NCBI GenBank assembly: GCA_030435675.1
Contig: CM059625.1
Coordinates: forward strand, 15,128,001-15,192,000
Length of the DNA: 64,000 bases
Direction of reading: 5' to 3'
DNA from: Steinernema hermaphroditum
Taxonomy: Eukaryota > Nematoda > Chromadorea > Rhabditida > Steinernematidae
Both the position numbers and the translations under genes were made by a program. Below are positions 48,383-58,167 of the stretch, in pieces (the stretch's first letter is position 1; each line of letters opens with the position of its first letter). The notes below the pieces were generated by a model. That model was not told the origin of the DNA and searched no databases. It was given only the letters and a program-made list of their open reading frames with translations.

Positions 48383-48617
48383 GTAAAGTGGAGGCTCGCC
48401 GATGTCTTTGCCACGCGGGACTCGATGTACGAGAATAACGGGCGTTAGTTTATAACACAAATTAAACTCGTCACAAAGCACAAAATCGGTTAAAAACAGG
48501 TTATCAAACAACGGACGCGCTGAGTATCAATAGGTCGCTTGGTCTCGACGCGATCGTCCTTTCAAATTTCCTTCCTTCGCGCGTTCGTCCGTAGTCAAAT
48601 CGCGCTCGGCAACGATA
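48383..48617 (-). repeat. 3' LTR of the BEL/Pao-type element
   Basis: 235 bp, matching 50989-51232 with few differences apart from an A-run. On the element's strand it starts TATCGTTGCCGAGCGCG directly after a purine tract (GGTGGGGCGGGAG) and ends GCCTCCACTTTA. The Gag-protease frame ends inside it, at 48527. Confidence 0.85.
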
Positions 48618-50989
48618 CTCCCGCCCCACCTTCGGGGAACTTCTGACGCTGTCTTGGTTCTTGCAGCGTAATCCTTTTTTCTAGACACAACCTTGTGTGA
48701 GACACTTACGACGTTGTCTGTCACTGATGAGGTGTTGTCTACACTTCTAATTTCCGTTGGGGCCAGCGAGTCGATCGAGTGGTGTACGGTAGAGACGGGC
48801 GGCAGTCTTAGTCTGACCTTTGTCTTGAATTTTTTCCATCTCGGATGAGGCTCCCTACGTCCTGGATGTTTGTGTGTCTGAGTGTCTGGTTTGAAGTTAA
48901 TGTCCTGCTTTGAGGAGGTTGTCGAATCGCGTTTTGTCTCACTACTCAGTGGTTTGCTTCGATCTCCAATCTGCTGCGAGTTCGTGGTGTTGTCTATGAT
49001 CAGTTTCCGACAAGCAGAACGGGTCGGTTTGTCTTTCGTCTGTATTTTCCCCGCGATTATGTTTCCTAATCTTGTTTTCAAGATCTTGAGACCAGACGGA
49101 AGATCCACGATATCGCTGCCAACAATTACATCGAAGAAGTAGTTGGCTCCGAGAAGAAGTTCTGGAGTTCGTTTCCTTTTTCCGAATCCTTCCTGGAGTT
49201 CGATGCCGTTGTCTCTTATGGCACTTATGTCTGTCTCGTCTAAGTTGGCGTCGTCGATTTCGCCGACTATAGTGTCTCCGTCGACCATGATGTCGATAGA
49301 CATGCGGTTTGCGTGTTTGTCGCAGAGCTCCGCGGTTACGATGTCGTAGCGTTTTGTCTGTGTCTTTTTTCCGCCGATTGTCTGGATTTGCATATCACTG
49401 TCTGATATTTTCTTCAAACCCAGCGTATTTGCCGTTCTGTCTGTTACGACCGACACCTGGGATCCAGAGTCAATCAGTACGTCGATATCTTCCCAGTTCT
49501 TAGTTTGTTCGTTTAGGATCTTTGCTGTTGTCGTCAACAAGAGACCTGTCGAAACTGTGCCGTTGTCTTCGGAGCTGATTACTCGTCTCGTTCCGATGGT
49601 TGTGTGAGCGTTTCTTCCGCTGCTGTGGAGTCTTTCGAAGTTCGAGTGTCTGGAAGTTGTCTCGGTTCGCTGTGGCGGTGTTTCGCGGAGTGATGCGATC
49701 TTGTCACAGATCGTTGAGTGGTGTCTCAGACCGCAGTTCTTGCAGCCCATACTGCGACAGTCTCGCGAACTATGGCCTATGCCCGTACAGTTAAAACAGC
49801 GATTTTCCTGTTTCAAGACCTCTTCACGATCTTTTTGGTCTTTCACCACGATGCAGTCTTGCATTCTGTGGTTCACCGACTTGCAGTACAAGCAGGATAT
49901 GTGGTTGTCTTTTAGGTTGTCTCGCTTGCTAGTGTAGCTCGTGTTTCCACGCAAGACAGCTTCAGTAACTACGCTTCCCAGTCTTGTCTGATTATCGAAG
50001 GCTTGCTTGTCTAGCACGTCGTTGATTGTGTCTATGAGTTGTGGGATGTTGCTGAGAGAACTCATTGGCAGTTTGTCTGTTGTCTTTTCATAGGTGATGT
50101 TTGGTAGCTTCCTCAAGATCGAGCGTGCAGTCGTGATGCTGTCTATTTGGACGTTTAGACTTATCAGCTGACTATGGATCGCTGCAACCTCGTCGATAAA
50201 CCGTCGCTGATCCTCGACGTTGTCTGTTGGGGCTCTTAGCGTTTCCATTTTGTCGTGCAGCTTCAGTGTCATCATGTCTGGATCACCATAGCGTTTGATG
50301 AGTAGTTGGTATGCTTCTACGTAGCTCTCTGGCGTGATGAAGCGTGCAATCGTGAGCTTTGCTGGGCCGGTCACGGACTTCATCAGGTGCGCGTATTTTT
50401 CCCATTGTTCTAGTGGTTTCTTGTGCACCAAGTGTTGGAATGCATGGAAAAAATTCGGCCATTCCAGGGTGTCTCCATTGAAAGTCGGAATCTTTAATCT
50501 TTCGATCGGATTCCTTGTCTCTGGCTCATTTGTATGAGTGGGTGTAGCGAAGGATGTTGTCTGTACTGATTGGATTTGCAGTTTGTTTATCTCGGCATCA
50601 AGTTGGGTGATGCGAGAGCGGATTTCGCGCGCGAGGTCGTCAGCCTCTTGAACAAAATCTATCGCCTTCTCAGCGTACTGCAGAAAGGAGTTGTCTACTT
50701 GTCTCTCCTCTTCTGTCATGTCTTTGTAGGTAGCCATGAGGTCGTTGAGGCGCTGCGACATCTTGGAGCTGATCTCTTCAAGGCTGGTCACGTCGTGCAG
50801 TCCAGTGCGTGCGGTTTCTTCGTGTATGTAGTCGATTCGTTGCTGCGGGTCGGTGGGGTATTTCAGCGGCGTGTCTGCGACTGTGCGCATTCTTCGAGGC
50901 GATCGTTTCGCGCTCGTTGATGCAGATGTCTGAGCGTGTTCGAAATTCGAAAAATACGGAGGCTGTTGTCTGTTTAGCCGATGCACCAT
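48527..50989 (-). CDS. Gag-aspartic protease polyprotein of the BEL/Pao element (820 aa)
   Basis: A single uninterrupted frame. The N-terminal part (about 90-360) is an alpha-helical Gag of the DUF1759 type with KIPTFNGDTLEWPNFFHAF and KYAHLMKSVTGPAKLTI. Three zinc knuckles follow: CLYCKSVNHRMQDC, CFNCTGIGHSSRDC and CKNCGLRHHSTIC. Next is an A17-type retropepsin with the catalytic IDVLIDSGSQVSVVTDRTAN and the downstream ELLLGANYFFDVIVG block. In full BEL/Pao elements reverse transcriptase, RNase H and integrase come next; here the frame passes to a basic tail and ends within the 3' LTR. The start codon shares its A with the last base of the 5' LTR and its TG with the primer-binding site, so translation begins unusually close to the LTR edge. 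Confidence 0.9.
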   Translation of the reverse strand: MVHRLNRQQPPYFSNFEHAQTSASTSAKRSPRRMRTVADTPLKYPTDPQQRIDYIHEETARTGLHDVTSLEEISSKMSQRLNDLMATYKDMTEEERQVDNSFLQYAEKAIDFVQEADDLAREIRSRITQLDAEINKLQIQSVQTTSFATPTHTNEPETRNPIERLKIPTFNGDTLEWPNFFHAFQHLVHKKPLEQWEKYAHLMKSVTGPAKLTIARFITPESYVEAYQLLIKRYGDPDMMTLKLHDKMETLRAPTDNVEDQRRFIDEVAAIHSQLISLNVQIDSITTARSILRKLPNITYEKTTDKLPMSSLSNIPQLIDTINDVLDKQAFDNQTRLGSVVTEAVLRGNTSYTSKRDNLKDNHISCLYCKSVNHRMQDCIVVKDQKDREEVLKQENRCFNCTGIGHSSRDCRSMGCKNCGLRHHSTICDKIASLRETPPQRTETTSRHSNFERLHSSGRNAHTTIGTRRVISSEDNGTVSTGLLLTTTAKILNEQTKNWEDIDVLIDSGSQVSVVTDRTANTLGLKKISDSDMQIQTIGGKKTQTKRYDIVTAELCDKHANRMSIDIMVDGDTIVGEIDDANLDETDISAIRDNGIELQEGFGKRKRTPELLLGANYFFDVIVGSDIVDLPSGLKILKTRLGNIIAGKIQTKDKPTRSACRKLIIDNTTNSQQIGDRSKPLSSETKRDSTTSSKQDINFKPDTQTHKHPGRREPHPRWKKFKTKVRLRLPPVSTVHHSIDSLAPTEIRSVDNTSSVTDNVVSVSHKVVSRKKDYAARTKTASEVPRRWGGSIVAERDLTTDERAKEGNLKGRSRRDQATY
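50972..50988 (-). other. Primer-binding site (tRNA-Gly type)
   Basis: Immediately inside the 5' LTR the element strand reads TGGTGCATCGGC, complementary to a tRNA 3' end ...CCGATGCACCA, as in tRNA-Gly. BEL/Pao elements of animals often use tRNA-Gly. Only about the first 12 bases match the expectation. Confidence 0.6.
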
Positions 50990-51232
50990 AAAGTGGAGGC
51001 TCGCCGATTGTCTTTGCCACGCGGGGCTTGATGTACGAGAATAACGGGCGTTAGTTTATAACACAAATAAAAAAAAATTAAATCGTCACAAAGAACAAAA
51101 TCGGTTAAAAACAGGTTATCAAACAGCGGACGCGCTGAGTATCAATAGGTCGCTTGGTCTCGACGCGATCGTCCTTTCAAATTTCCTTCCTTCGCGCGTT
51201 CGTCCGTAGTCAAATCGCGCTCGGCAACGATA
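50989..51232 (-). repeat. 5' LTR of the BEL/Pao-type element
   Basis: 244 bp, paired with 48383-48617. The longer length comes mainly from an extended A-run at about 51066-51077. Promoter activity is expected from family knowledge. Confidence 0.85.
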
Positions 51233-51237
51233 ATAGG

Positions 51238-51911
51238 AGTCACCGGAAAATTGGTGTGCATTTTCATTTTTCTTTTCATAGCACTCCATTTATCACGAAA
51301 ATATGTAGGAAAAACACAAAACATGAGCTGAAGGTAGGTCTTCTGTACGATATAACAGAAATGTTTTCTGTTTCGCAGATTTCGTTCATTGGCTAGTTGA
51401 ACACATCGGTCTATGTAAATTTCACAGTTGAGCAGCGAAAAGAAGACGGCGATATCTCTCGTGGGTTTCGCCACGATGGACTTGCCACGCCAACTGCAGA
51501 TACAGTTACAGGAGAATTCTCCAAAAACTGTGAGATTTTCATGGATCGTGACTTTTGATCGGTGAATTTCGTGTGGATAGCTTTGTGAAGGGGTGTGGAT
51601 ATGAATATAACAGAAAAGAAAGTGTGCGCTATGCGTAAAACAAGAAAATGTACTTGCTGCATAAGGCCCTGAAACCCTTTTAGTCTTATTTTTGTGTTCT
51701 TCCTACATATTTTGGTGATAAATGGAGTGCTATGAAAAGAAAAATGAAAATGCACACCAATTTTCCGGTGACTCCTATGACAATGATGGATATAGGAGCA
51801 AAGGGCGATCGGAATTGTTGGTTCCTGCCGCGATCGCCCTGGCGCGGCAAATGTAGGGTATTATGGATATTATGGAAGTGCTGTCGTTTGTTTCTTGTAT
51901 TTTGCACAGGG
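51238..51911. mobile_element. Long-inverted-repeat (foldback) element, host of the BEL insertion
   Basis: 51238-51319 and 51692-51778 are reverse complements with only scattered mismatches (both contain CATAGCACTCCATTTATCAC or its complement). The right arm continues to about 51911 and matches 48241-48382 on the far side of BEL. Without BEL the element would be about 220-bp arms around about 370 bp of core with no clear coding potential. I see no transposase, so it is a non-autonomous foldback/MITE-type element. Confidence 0.75.
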
Positions 51912-52334
51912 CAGTGATCGGTCGTTCTCCGACTGGATCATGTTCTGACGGCTGTAGTCGACAAAGTGGGTGCACCTTTGGAAACAACGACGAAGGACCG
52001 TAAATCAGTTCGTCACTAGGTTCTGGTAATGCCCGGTGACGAATTCACAATGGTTTTGATAACTTTTACAACTTGGGAAGGGCAGTTGCGAAACGGTAAT
52101 CTACAGATAAGGAGTCATGGCAAACAAGTTTATTATTTAATTCAACCATACTCTGCATCTTGGGTCGAATTTTCGTAGCACCTTGTTCGTTAGTGCATTG
52201 TTCGTTAGTGCTGTTCACAATCTCATGGAAACCGTGATTTGTAAGCGTTTTTATCCCGTGAGTTGCGTGACGCGATAGTTTGATTCCTAGCGTTTTCTGT
52301 CTCTCCTCACTAACAGTCTTCTTGTATTACAGGA

Positions 52335-52507
52335 ATGGCTGAACAGCCAAACGTTGCCCTCGATGTCGACGAAATCGGCCAGCGCTACGATGAACAAGGT
52401 CGCCCTGTCCCAAGTACCGTTCTAGACGCGCAGGGTAACCCATTCCGTACCTACGAGTTGGACGAGTACGGCGGCTACTACGATGAACATACACTGCAGC
52501 GCAAAGC
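52335..52507 (+). pseudogene. First exon of an unrecognised gene, cut by a transposon
   Basis: A clean coding exon follows a TATTACAG acceptor two bases before the ATG at 52335. It encodes 57 acidic, Tyr/Gly/Asp-rich residues: ALDVDEIGQRYDEQGRP, PSTVLDAQGNPFRTYEL, DEYGGYYDEHTLQRKA. Codon use is strongly biased to C-ending codons, so this was a real, probably well-expressed gene. At 52508 the sequence switches to TATAGGGTCAC transposon DNA. The frame stays open through that DNA, but the residues no longer look native. I found no continuation of this gene beyond the satellite. Confidence 0.6.
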
Positions 52508-53512
52508 TATAGGGTCACCCCGCTGTGTTTCTGGTTCTGTCACTTTCCACAGCTTCCTGGGGAAACCAGCATGCGTACGTGGTAGACCATTCACTGAAAC
52601 ACAGGGAACGCCACTTTCCCCGGAAACACATGCACACATTAGGGGGCTACGGCAGGTAGAACTTTCCAGGGTGCCTCTGCACCTGTGCAAAATTATAGGG
52701 TCACTTCAGTATTTCGCGTGTATTTCGCTATTTCCCTCGCGGTTTTTTGCCTGCTTTCTTTTAATTCGCTCCTGTTCAGATGTTTATCAACAATGCCACG
52801 CGTTACGAAGCTGTCGAACGAGAAAAAAGCCGCGATTTCAGCGTTTCAGAAGGCCGGCTACAAGACTCATCGGATGGCCTCCGATGTTCGCCGAAATCGG
52901 CACGTGGTTTGGAAATTTTTGTTTCTGGTGAACGTGTATGGCTCTGCGTTAGGAAAGGCGCACGCGCAAGTCGTAGCCACGCGTGAGAAGCGATTGAGCA
53001 TGCGCGCTGGTTGTATGTCTACGGTAGATTGTCGGAAGATTCTGGAGAATTTGCAGCTGAATTCATATCGAATCGAACTGAATCGTGTGTGAATTGCAGG
53101 TCGGAGCAATGGAAGATCGAATGCGCCGTGTTTGACCGCCGCTCAGAAGACGCATCGTCTGGACTACACCAGAAACAACCTGAGTCGAGTCTGGACACAG
53201 GTATGCAAATGTGGACTGTTGACTGATGACGATTTTCGTAATTTTAGATGCTGTTTTCGCATCGGAGAAGATAGAATGGCGGTAGTCTGGACTAATGCGC
53301 GCGTTTTGACGCATTTTGAGCAAGAAGAACGCCGGTTCTGAGGAAGAAACTTCAGCTGTGGAAGTTTACTGATTTGGAGCGCCTTCAGTTCGTCTGTTCA
53401 GCTCGTAGGCGCTCCCGTTTCGACCCAAATCGGTTCAAACGACTGCCAAACGTGCAGTGCGGTCACTGACTTCCGTGTTTCTGTCGATTTCCGGAGCAGC
53501 AACTCGAAATTG
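52508..53512 (+). mobile_element. Decayed Tc1/mariner-like transposon, left part
   Basis: TATAGGGTCAC occurs at 52508-52518 and again at 52694-52704, consistent with a terminal and a subterminal transposase site, followed by a broken transposase. The element starts at a TA, the Tc1 target. No matching right terminal repeat was found before or after the satellite at 53513, so the 3' part is lost or replaced. Confidence 0.7.
52793..53341 (+). pseudogene. Tc1/Tc3-like transposase remnant
   Basis: The start MPRVTKLSNEKKAAISAF, continuing QKAGYKTHRMASDVRRN and VVWKFL, is the first helix-turn-helix of a Tc1-family transposase. Farther on, in another frame, CLTAAQKTHRLDYTRNNLS with RVWTQ matches the linker before the catalytic domain. 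Several frameshifts separate these blocks, and the DDE catalytic domain is missing apart from poorly readable pieces. Not functional. Confidence 0.75.
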
Positions 53513-56500
53513 AGGTTCCAGACAGACTGCAGACAGAACATCTTGTCTGCTTAAGTCTAGGAAGGTTCCAGACAGACTGCAGACAGAACATCTTGTCTGC
53601 TTAAGTCTAGAAAGGTTCCAGACAGACTGCAGACAGAACATCTTGTCTGCTTAAGTCTAGGAAGGTTCCAGACAGACTGCAGACAGAACATCTTGTCTGC
53701 TTAAGTCTAGAAAGGTCAAGACAGGCTGCAGACAGAACATCTTGTCTGCTTGAGTCTAGAAAGGTTCCAGACAGACTGCAGACAGAACATCTTGTCTGCT
53801 TAAGTCTAGAAAGGTCGAGACAGACTGCAGACAGAACATCTTGTCTGCTTGAGTCTAGGAAGGTTCCAGACAGGCTGCAGACAGAACATCTTGTCTGTTT
53901 GAGTCTAGGAAGGTTCGAGACAGGCTGCAGACAGAACATCTTGTCTGCTTGAGTCTAGGAAGGTTCCAGACAGGCTGCAGACAGAACATCTTGTCTGCTT
54001 AAGTCTAGGAAGGTTCGAGACAGGCTGCAGACAGAACATCTTGTCTGTTTGAGTCTAGGAAGGTTCGAGACAGGCTGCAGACAGAACATCTTGTCTGCTT
54101 GAGTCTAGGAAGGTTCCAGACAGGCTGCAGACAGAACATCTTGTCTGCTTAAGTCTAGAAAGGTCGAGACAGACTGCAGACAGAACATCTTGTCTGTTTG
54201 AGTCTAGGAAGGTTCCAGACAGACTGCAGACAGAACATCTTGTCTGCTTGAGTCTAGGAAGGTTCGAGACAGGCTGCAGACAGAACATCTTGTCTGCTTG
54301 AGTCTAGGAAGGTTCCAGACAGGCTGCAGACAGAACATCTTGTCTGCTTAAGTCTAGAAAGGTTCCAGACAGGCTGCAGACAGAACATCTTGTCTGCTTG
54401 AGTCTAGGAAGGTTCCAGACAGGCTGCAGAGAGAACATCTTGTCTGTTTGAGTCTAGAAAGGTCGAGACAGACTGCAGACAGAACATCTTGTCTGCTTAA
54501 GTCTAGAAAGGTTCCAGACAGACTGCAGACAGAACATCTTGTCTGCTTAAGTCTAGGAAGGTTCCAGACAGACTGCAGACAGAACATCTTGTCTGCTTAA
54601 GTCTAGAAAGGTCGAGACAGGCTGCAGACAGAACATCTTGTCTGTTTGAGTCTAGGAAGGTTCCAGACAGGCTGCAGACAGAACATCTTGTCTGTTTGAG
54701 TCTAGGAAGGTTCCAGACAGACTGCAGACAGAACATCTTGTCTGTTTGAGTCTAGGAAGGTTCCAGACAGACTGCAGACAGAACATCTTGTCTGCTTAAG
54801 TCTAGGAAGGTTCCAGACAGACTGCAGACAGAACATCTTGTCTGCTTAAGTCTAGAAAGGTCGAGACAGGCTGCAGACAGAACATCTTGTCTGCTTGAGT
54901 CTAGGAAGGTTCCAGACAGGCTGCAGACAGAACATCTTGTCTGCTTGAGTCTAGGAAGGTTCCAGACAGGCTGCAGACAGAACATCTTGTCTGCTTAAGT
55001 CTAGAAAGGTCGAGACAGGCTGCAGACAGAACATCTTGTCTGCTTGAGTCTAGGAAGGTTCCAGACAGGCTGCAGACAGAACATCTTGTCTGCTTGAGTC
55101 TAGGAAGGTTCCAGACAGACTGCAGACAGAACATCTTGTCTGCTTAAGTCTAGAAAGGTCGAGACAGGCTGCAGACAGAACATCTTGTCTGCTTGAGTCT
55201 AGGAAGGTTCCAGACAGGCTGCAGACAGAACATCTTGTCTGCTTGAGTCTAGGAAGGTTCGAGACAGGCTGCAGACAGAACATCTTGTCTGCTTGAGTCT
55301 AGGAAGGTTCCAGACAGGCTGCAGACAGAACATCTTGTCTGCTTAAGTCTAGAAAGGTTCCAGACAGGCTGCAGACAGAACATCTTGTCTGCTTGAGTCT
55401 AGGAAGGTTCCAGACAGGCTGCAGACAGAACATCTTGTCTGCTTGAGTCTAGGAAGGTTCGAGACAGGCTGCAGACAGAACATCTTGTCTGCTTGAGTCT
55501 AGGAAGGTTCCAGACAGGCTGCAGACAGAACATCTTGTCTGCTTAAGTCTAGAAAGGTTCCAGACAGGCTGCAGACAGAACATCTTGTCTGCTTGAGTCT
55601 AGGAAGGTTCGAGACAGGCTGCAGACAGAACATCTTGTCTGCTTAAGTCTAGAAAGGTCGAGACAGGCTGCAGACAGAACATCTTGTCTGCTTGAGTCTA
55701 GAAAGGTTCCAGACAGGCTGCAGACAGAACATCTTGTCTGCTTAAGTCTAGAAAGGTTCCAGACAGGCTGCAGACAGAACATCTTGTCTGCTTGAGTCTA
55801 GGAAGGTCGAGACAGACTGCAGACAGAACATCTTGTCTGCTTAAGTCTAGAAAGGTTCCAGACAGGCTGCAGACAGAACATCTTGTCTGCTTAAGTCTAG
55901 AAAGGTCGAGACAGGCTGCAGACAGAACATCTTGTCTGCTTGAGTCTAGAAAGGTTCCAGACAGGCTGCAGACAGAACATCTTGTCTGCTTGAGTCTAGG
56001 AAGGTTCCAGACAGGCTGCAGAGAGAACATCTTGTCTGCTTGAGTCTAGGAAGGTTCCAGACAGGCTGCAGACAGAACATCTTGTCTGCTTGAGTCTAGG
56101 AAGGTTCCAGACAGACTGCAGACAGAACATCTTGTCTGCTTAAGTCTAGAAAGGTCGAGACAGGCTGCAGACAGAACATTTTGTCTGCTTGAGTCTAGGA
56201 AGGTTCCAGACAGGCTGCAGACAGAACATCTTGTCTGCTTGAGTCTAGGAAGGTTCGAGACAGGCTGCAGACAGAACATCTTGTCTGCTTGAGTCTAGGA
56301 AGGTTCCAGACAGGCTGCAGACAGAACATCTTGTCTGCTTAAGTCTAGAAAGGTTCCAGACAGGCTGCAGACAGAACATCTTGTCTGCTTGAGTCTAGGA
56401 AGGTTCCAGACAGGCTGCAGACAGAACATCTTGTCTGCTTGAGTCTAGGAAGGTTCGAGACAGGCTGCAGACAGAACATCTTGTCTGCTTGAGTCTAGGA

Positions 56501-58167
56501 AGGTTCCAGACAGGCTGCAGACAGAACATCTTGTCTGCTTAAGTCTAGAAAGGTTCCAGACAGGCTGCAGACAGAACATCTTGTCTGCTTGAGTCTAGGA
56601 AGGTTCGAGACAGGCTGCAGACAGAACATCTTGTCTGCTTAAGTCTAGAAAGGTCGAGACAGGCTGCAGACAGAACATCTTGTCTGCTTGAGTCTAGAAA
56701 GGTTCCAGACAGGCTGCAGACAGAACATCTTGTCTGCTTAAGTCTAGAAAGGTTCCAGACAGGCTGCAGACAGAACATCTTGTCTGCTTGAGTCTAGGAA
56801 GGTCGAGACAGACTGCAGACAGAACATCTTGTCTGCTTAAGTCTAGAAAGGTTCCAGACAGGCTGCAGACAGAACATCTTGTCTGCTTAAGTCTAGAAAG
56901 GTCGAGACAGGCTGCAGACAGAACATCTTGTCTGCTTGAGTCTAGAAAGGTTCCAGACAGGCTGCAGACAGAACATCTTGTCTGCTTGAGTCTAGGAAGG
57001 TTCCAGACAGGCTGCAGAGAGAACATCTTGTCTGCTTGAGTCTAGGAAGGTTCCAGACAGGCTGCAGACAGAACATCTTGTCTGCTTAAGTCTAGGAAGG
57101 TTCCAGACAGACTGCAGACAGAACATCTTGTCTGCTTAAGTCTAGAAAGGTCGAGACAGGCTGCAGACAGAACATCTTGTCTGCTTAAGTCTAGAAAGGT
57201 TCCAGACAGGCTGCAGACAGAACATCTTGTCTGCTTGAGTCTAGGAAGGTTCCAGACAGACTGCAGACAGAACATCTTGTCTGCTTGAGTCTAGGAAGGT
57301 TCCAGACAGGCTGCAGACAGAACATCTTGTCTGCTTGAGTCTAGGAAGGTTCGAGACAGGCTGCAGACAGAACATCTTGTCTGCTTGAGTCTAGGAAGGT
57401 TCCAGACAGGCTGCAGACAGAACATCTTGTCTGCTTAAGTCTAGAAAGGTCGAGACAGGCTGCAGACAGAACATCTTGTCTGCTTGAGTCTAGGAAGGTT
57501 CCAGACAGGCTGCAGACAGAACATCTTGTCTGCTTGAGTCTAGGAAGGTTCCAGACAGACTGCAGACAGAACATCTTGTCTGCTTAAGTCTAGAAAGGTC
57601 GAGACAGGCTGCAGACAGAACATCTTGTCTGCTTGAGTCTAGGAAGGTTCCAGACAGGCTGCAGACAGAACATCTTGTCTGCTTGAGTCTAGGAAGGTTC
57701 CAGACAGACTGCAGACAGAACATCTTGTCTGCTTGAGTCTAGGAAGGTTCCAGACAGGCTGCAGACAGAACATCTTGTCTGCTTGAGTCTAGGAAGGTTC
57801 GAGACAGGCTGCAGACAGAACATCTTGTCTGCTTGAGTCTAGGAAGGTTCCAGACAGGCTGCAGACAGAACATCTTGTCTGCTTAAGTCTAGAAAGGTTC
57901 CAGACAGGCTGCAGACAGAACATCTTGTCTGCTTGAGTCTAGGAAGGTTCCAGACAGGCTGCAGACAGAACATCTTGTCTGCTTGAGTCTAGGAAGGTTC
58001 GAGACAGGCTGCAGACAGAACATCTTGTCTGCTTGAGTCTAGGAAGGTTCCAGACAGGCTGCAGACAGAACATCTTGTCTGCTTAAGTCTAGAAAGGTCG
58101 AGACAGGCTGCAGACAGAACATCTTGTCTGCTTAAGTCTAGAAAGGTTCCAGACAGGCTCTAGACAG
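53513..58167. repeat. Satellite array: 50/49-bp monomer, about 93 copies, higher-order structure
   Basis: The monomer reads GACAGACTGCAGACAGAACA / TCTTGTCTGCTTAAGTCTAG / GAAGGTTCCA with few variants: G/A at GACAGRCTG, CTTAAG or CTTGAG, and AGGAAGGTTCC, AGAAAGGTTCC or the 49-bp form AGAAAGGTCGA. Runs of 50+50+49 make a 149-bp trimer. Segments at about 55549-56043 recur at about 56545-57039, an exact 996-bp offset that includes the rare GAGAGAACA variant, showing recent higher-order duplication. Each unit can form a stem GCAGACA/TGTCTGC. Short open frames inside are products of the repeat and not genes. Confidence 0.97.

Larger units (their letters stand above)
48383..51232 (-). mobile_element. 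BEL/Pao-type LTR retroelement lacking RT, RNase H and integrase
   Basis: A 2,850-bp element on the minus strand: 5' LTR 50989-51232, primer-binding site 50972-50988, one open frame 48527-50989, polypurine tract at about 48618-48630, 3' LTR 48383-48617. Both sides carry ATAGG (48378-48382 and 51233-51237), a 5-bp target duplication of the size BEL/Pao integrases make. LTR similarity is high, so the insertion is fairly young. With no polymerase or integrase genes it must depend on enzymes from a relative. It inserted into one arm of a long inverted repeat. Confidence 0.88.

Noticed and set aside
48178..48414. 78-codon minus frame next to the RdRP 5' end, considered as its missing first exon
   Set aside because: It lies in the inverted-repeat arm and LTR and recurs around 51.8 kb, so it is repeat sequence; no splice joins it to 48018 in phase 1.
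53513..58167. Many open frames of 77-110 codons on the minus strand and 83 on the plus strand within the repeats
   Set aside because: They are the satellite monomer read in frame; they begin and end wherever 49-bp units shift the phase, and all share the same sequence.
53513..58167. A CRISPR-like array
   Set aside because: Units are contiguous near-identical tandem copies with no unique spacers, in a eukaryotic genome.
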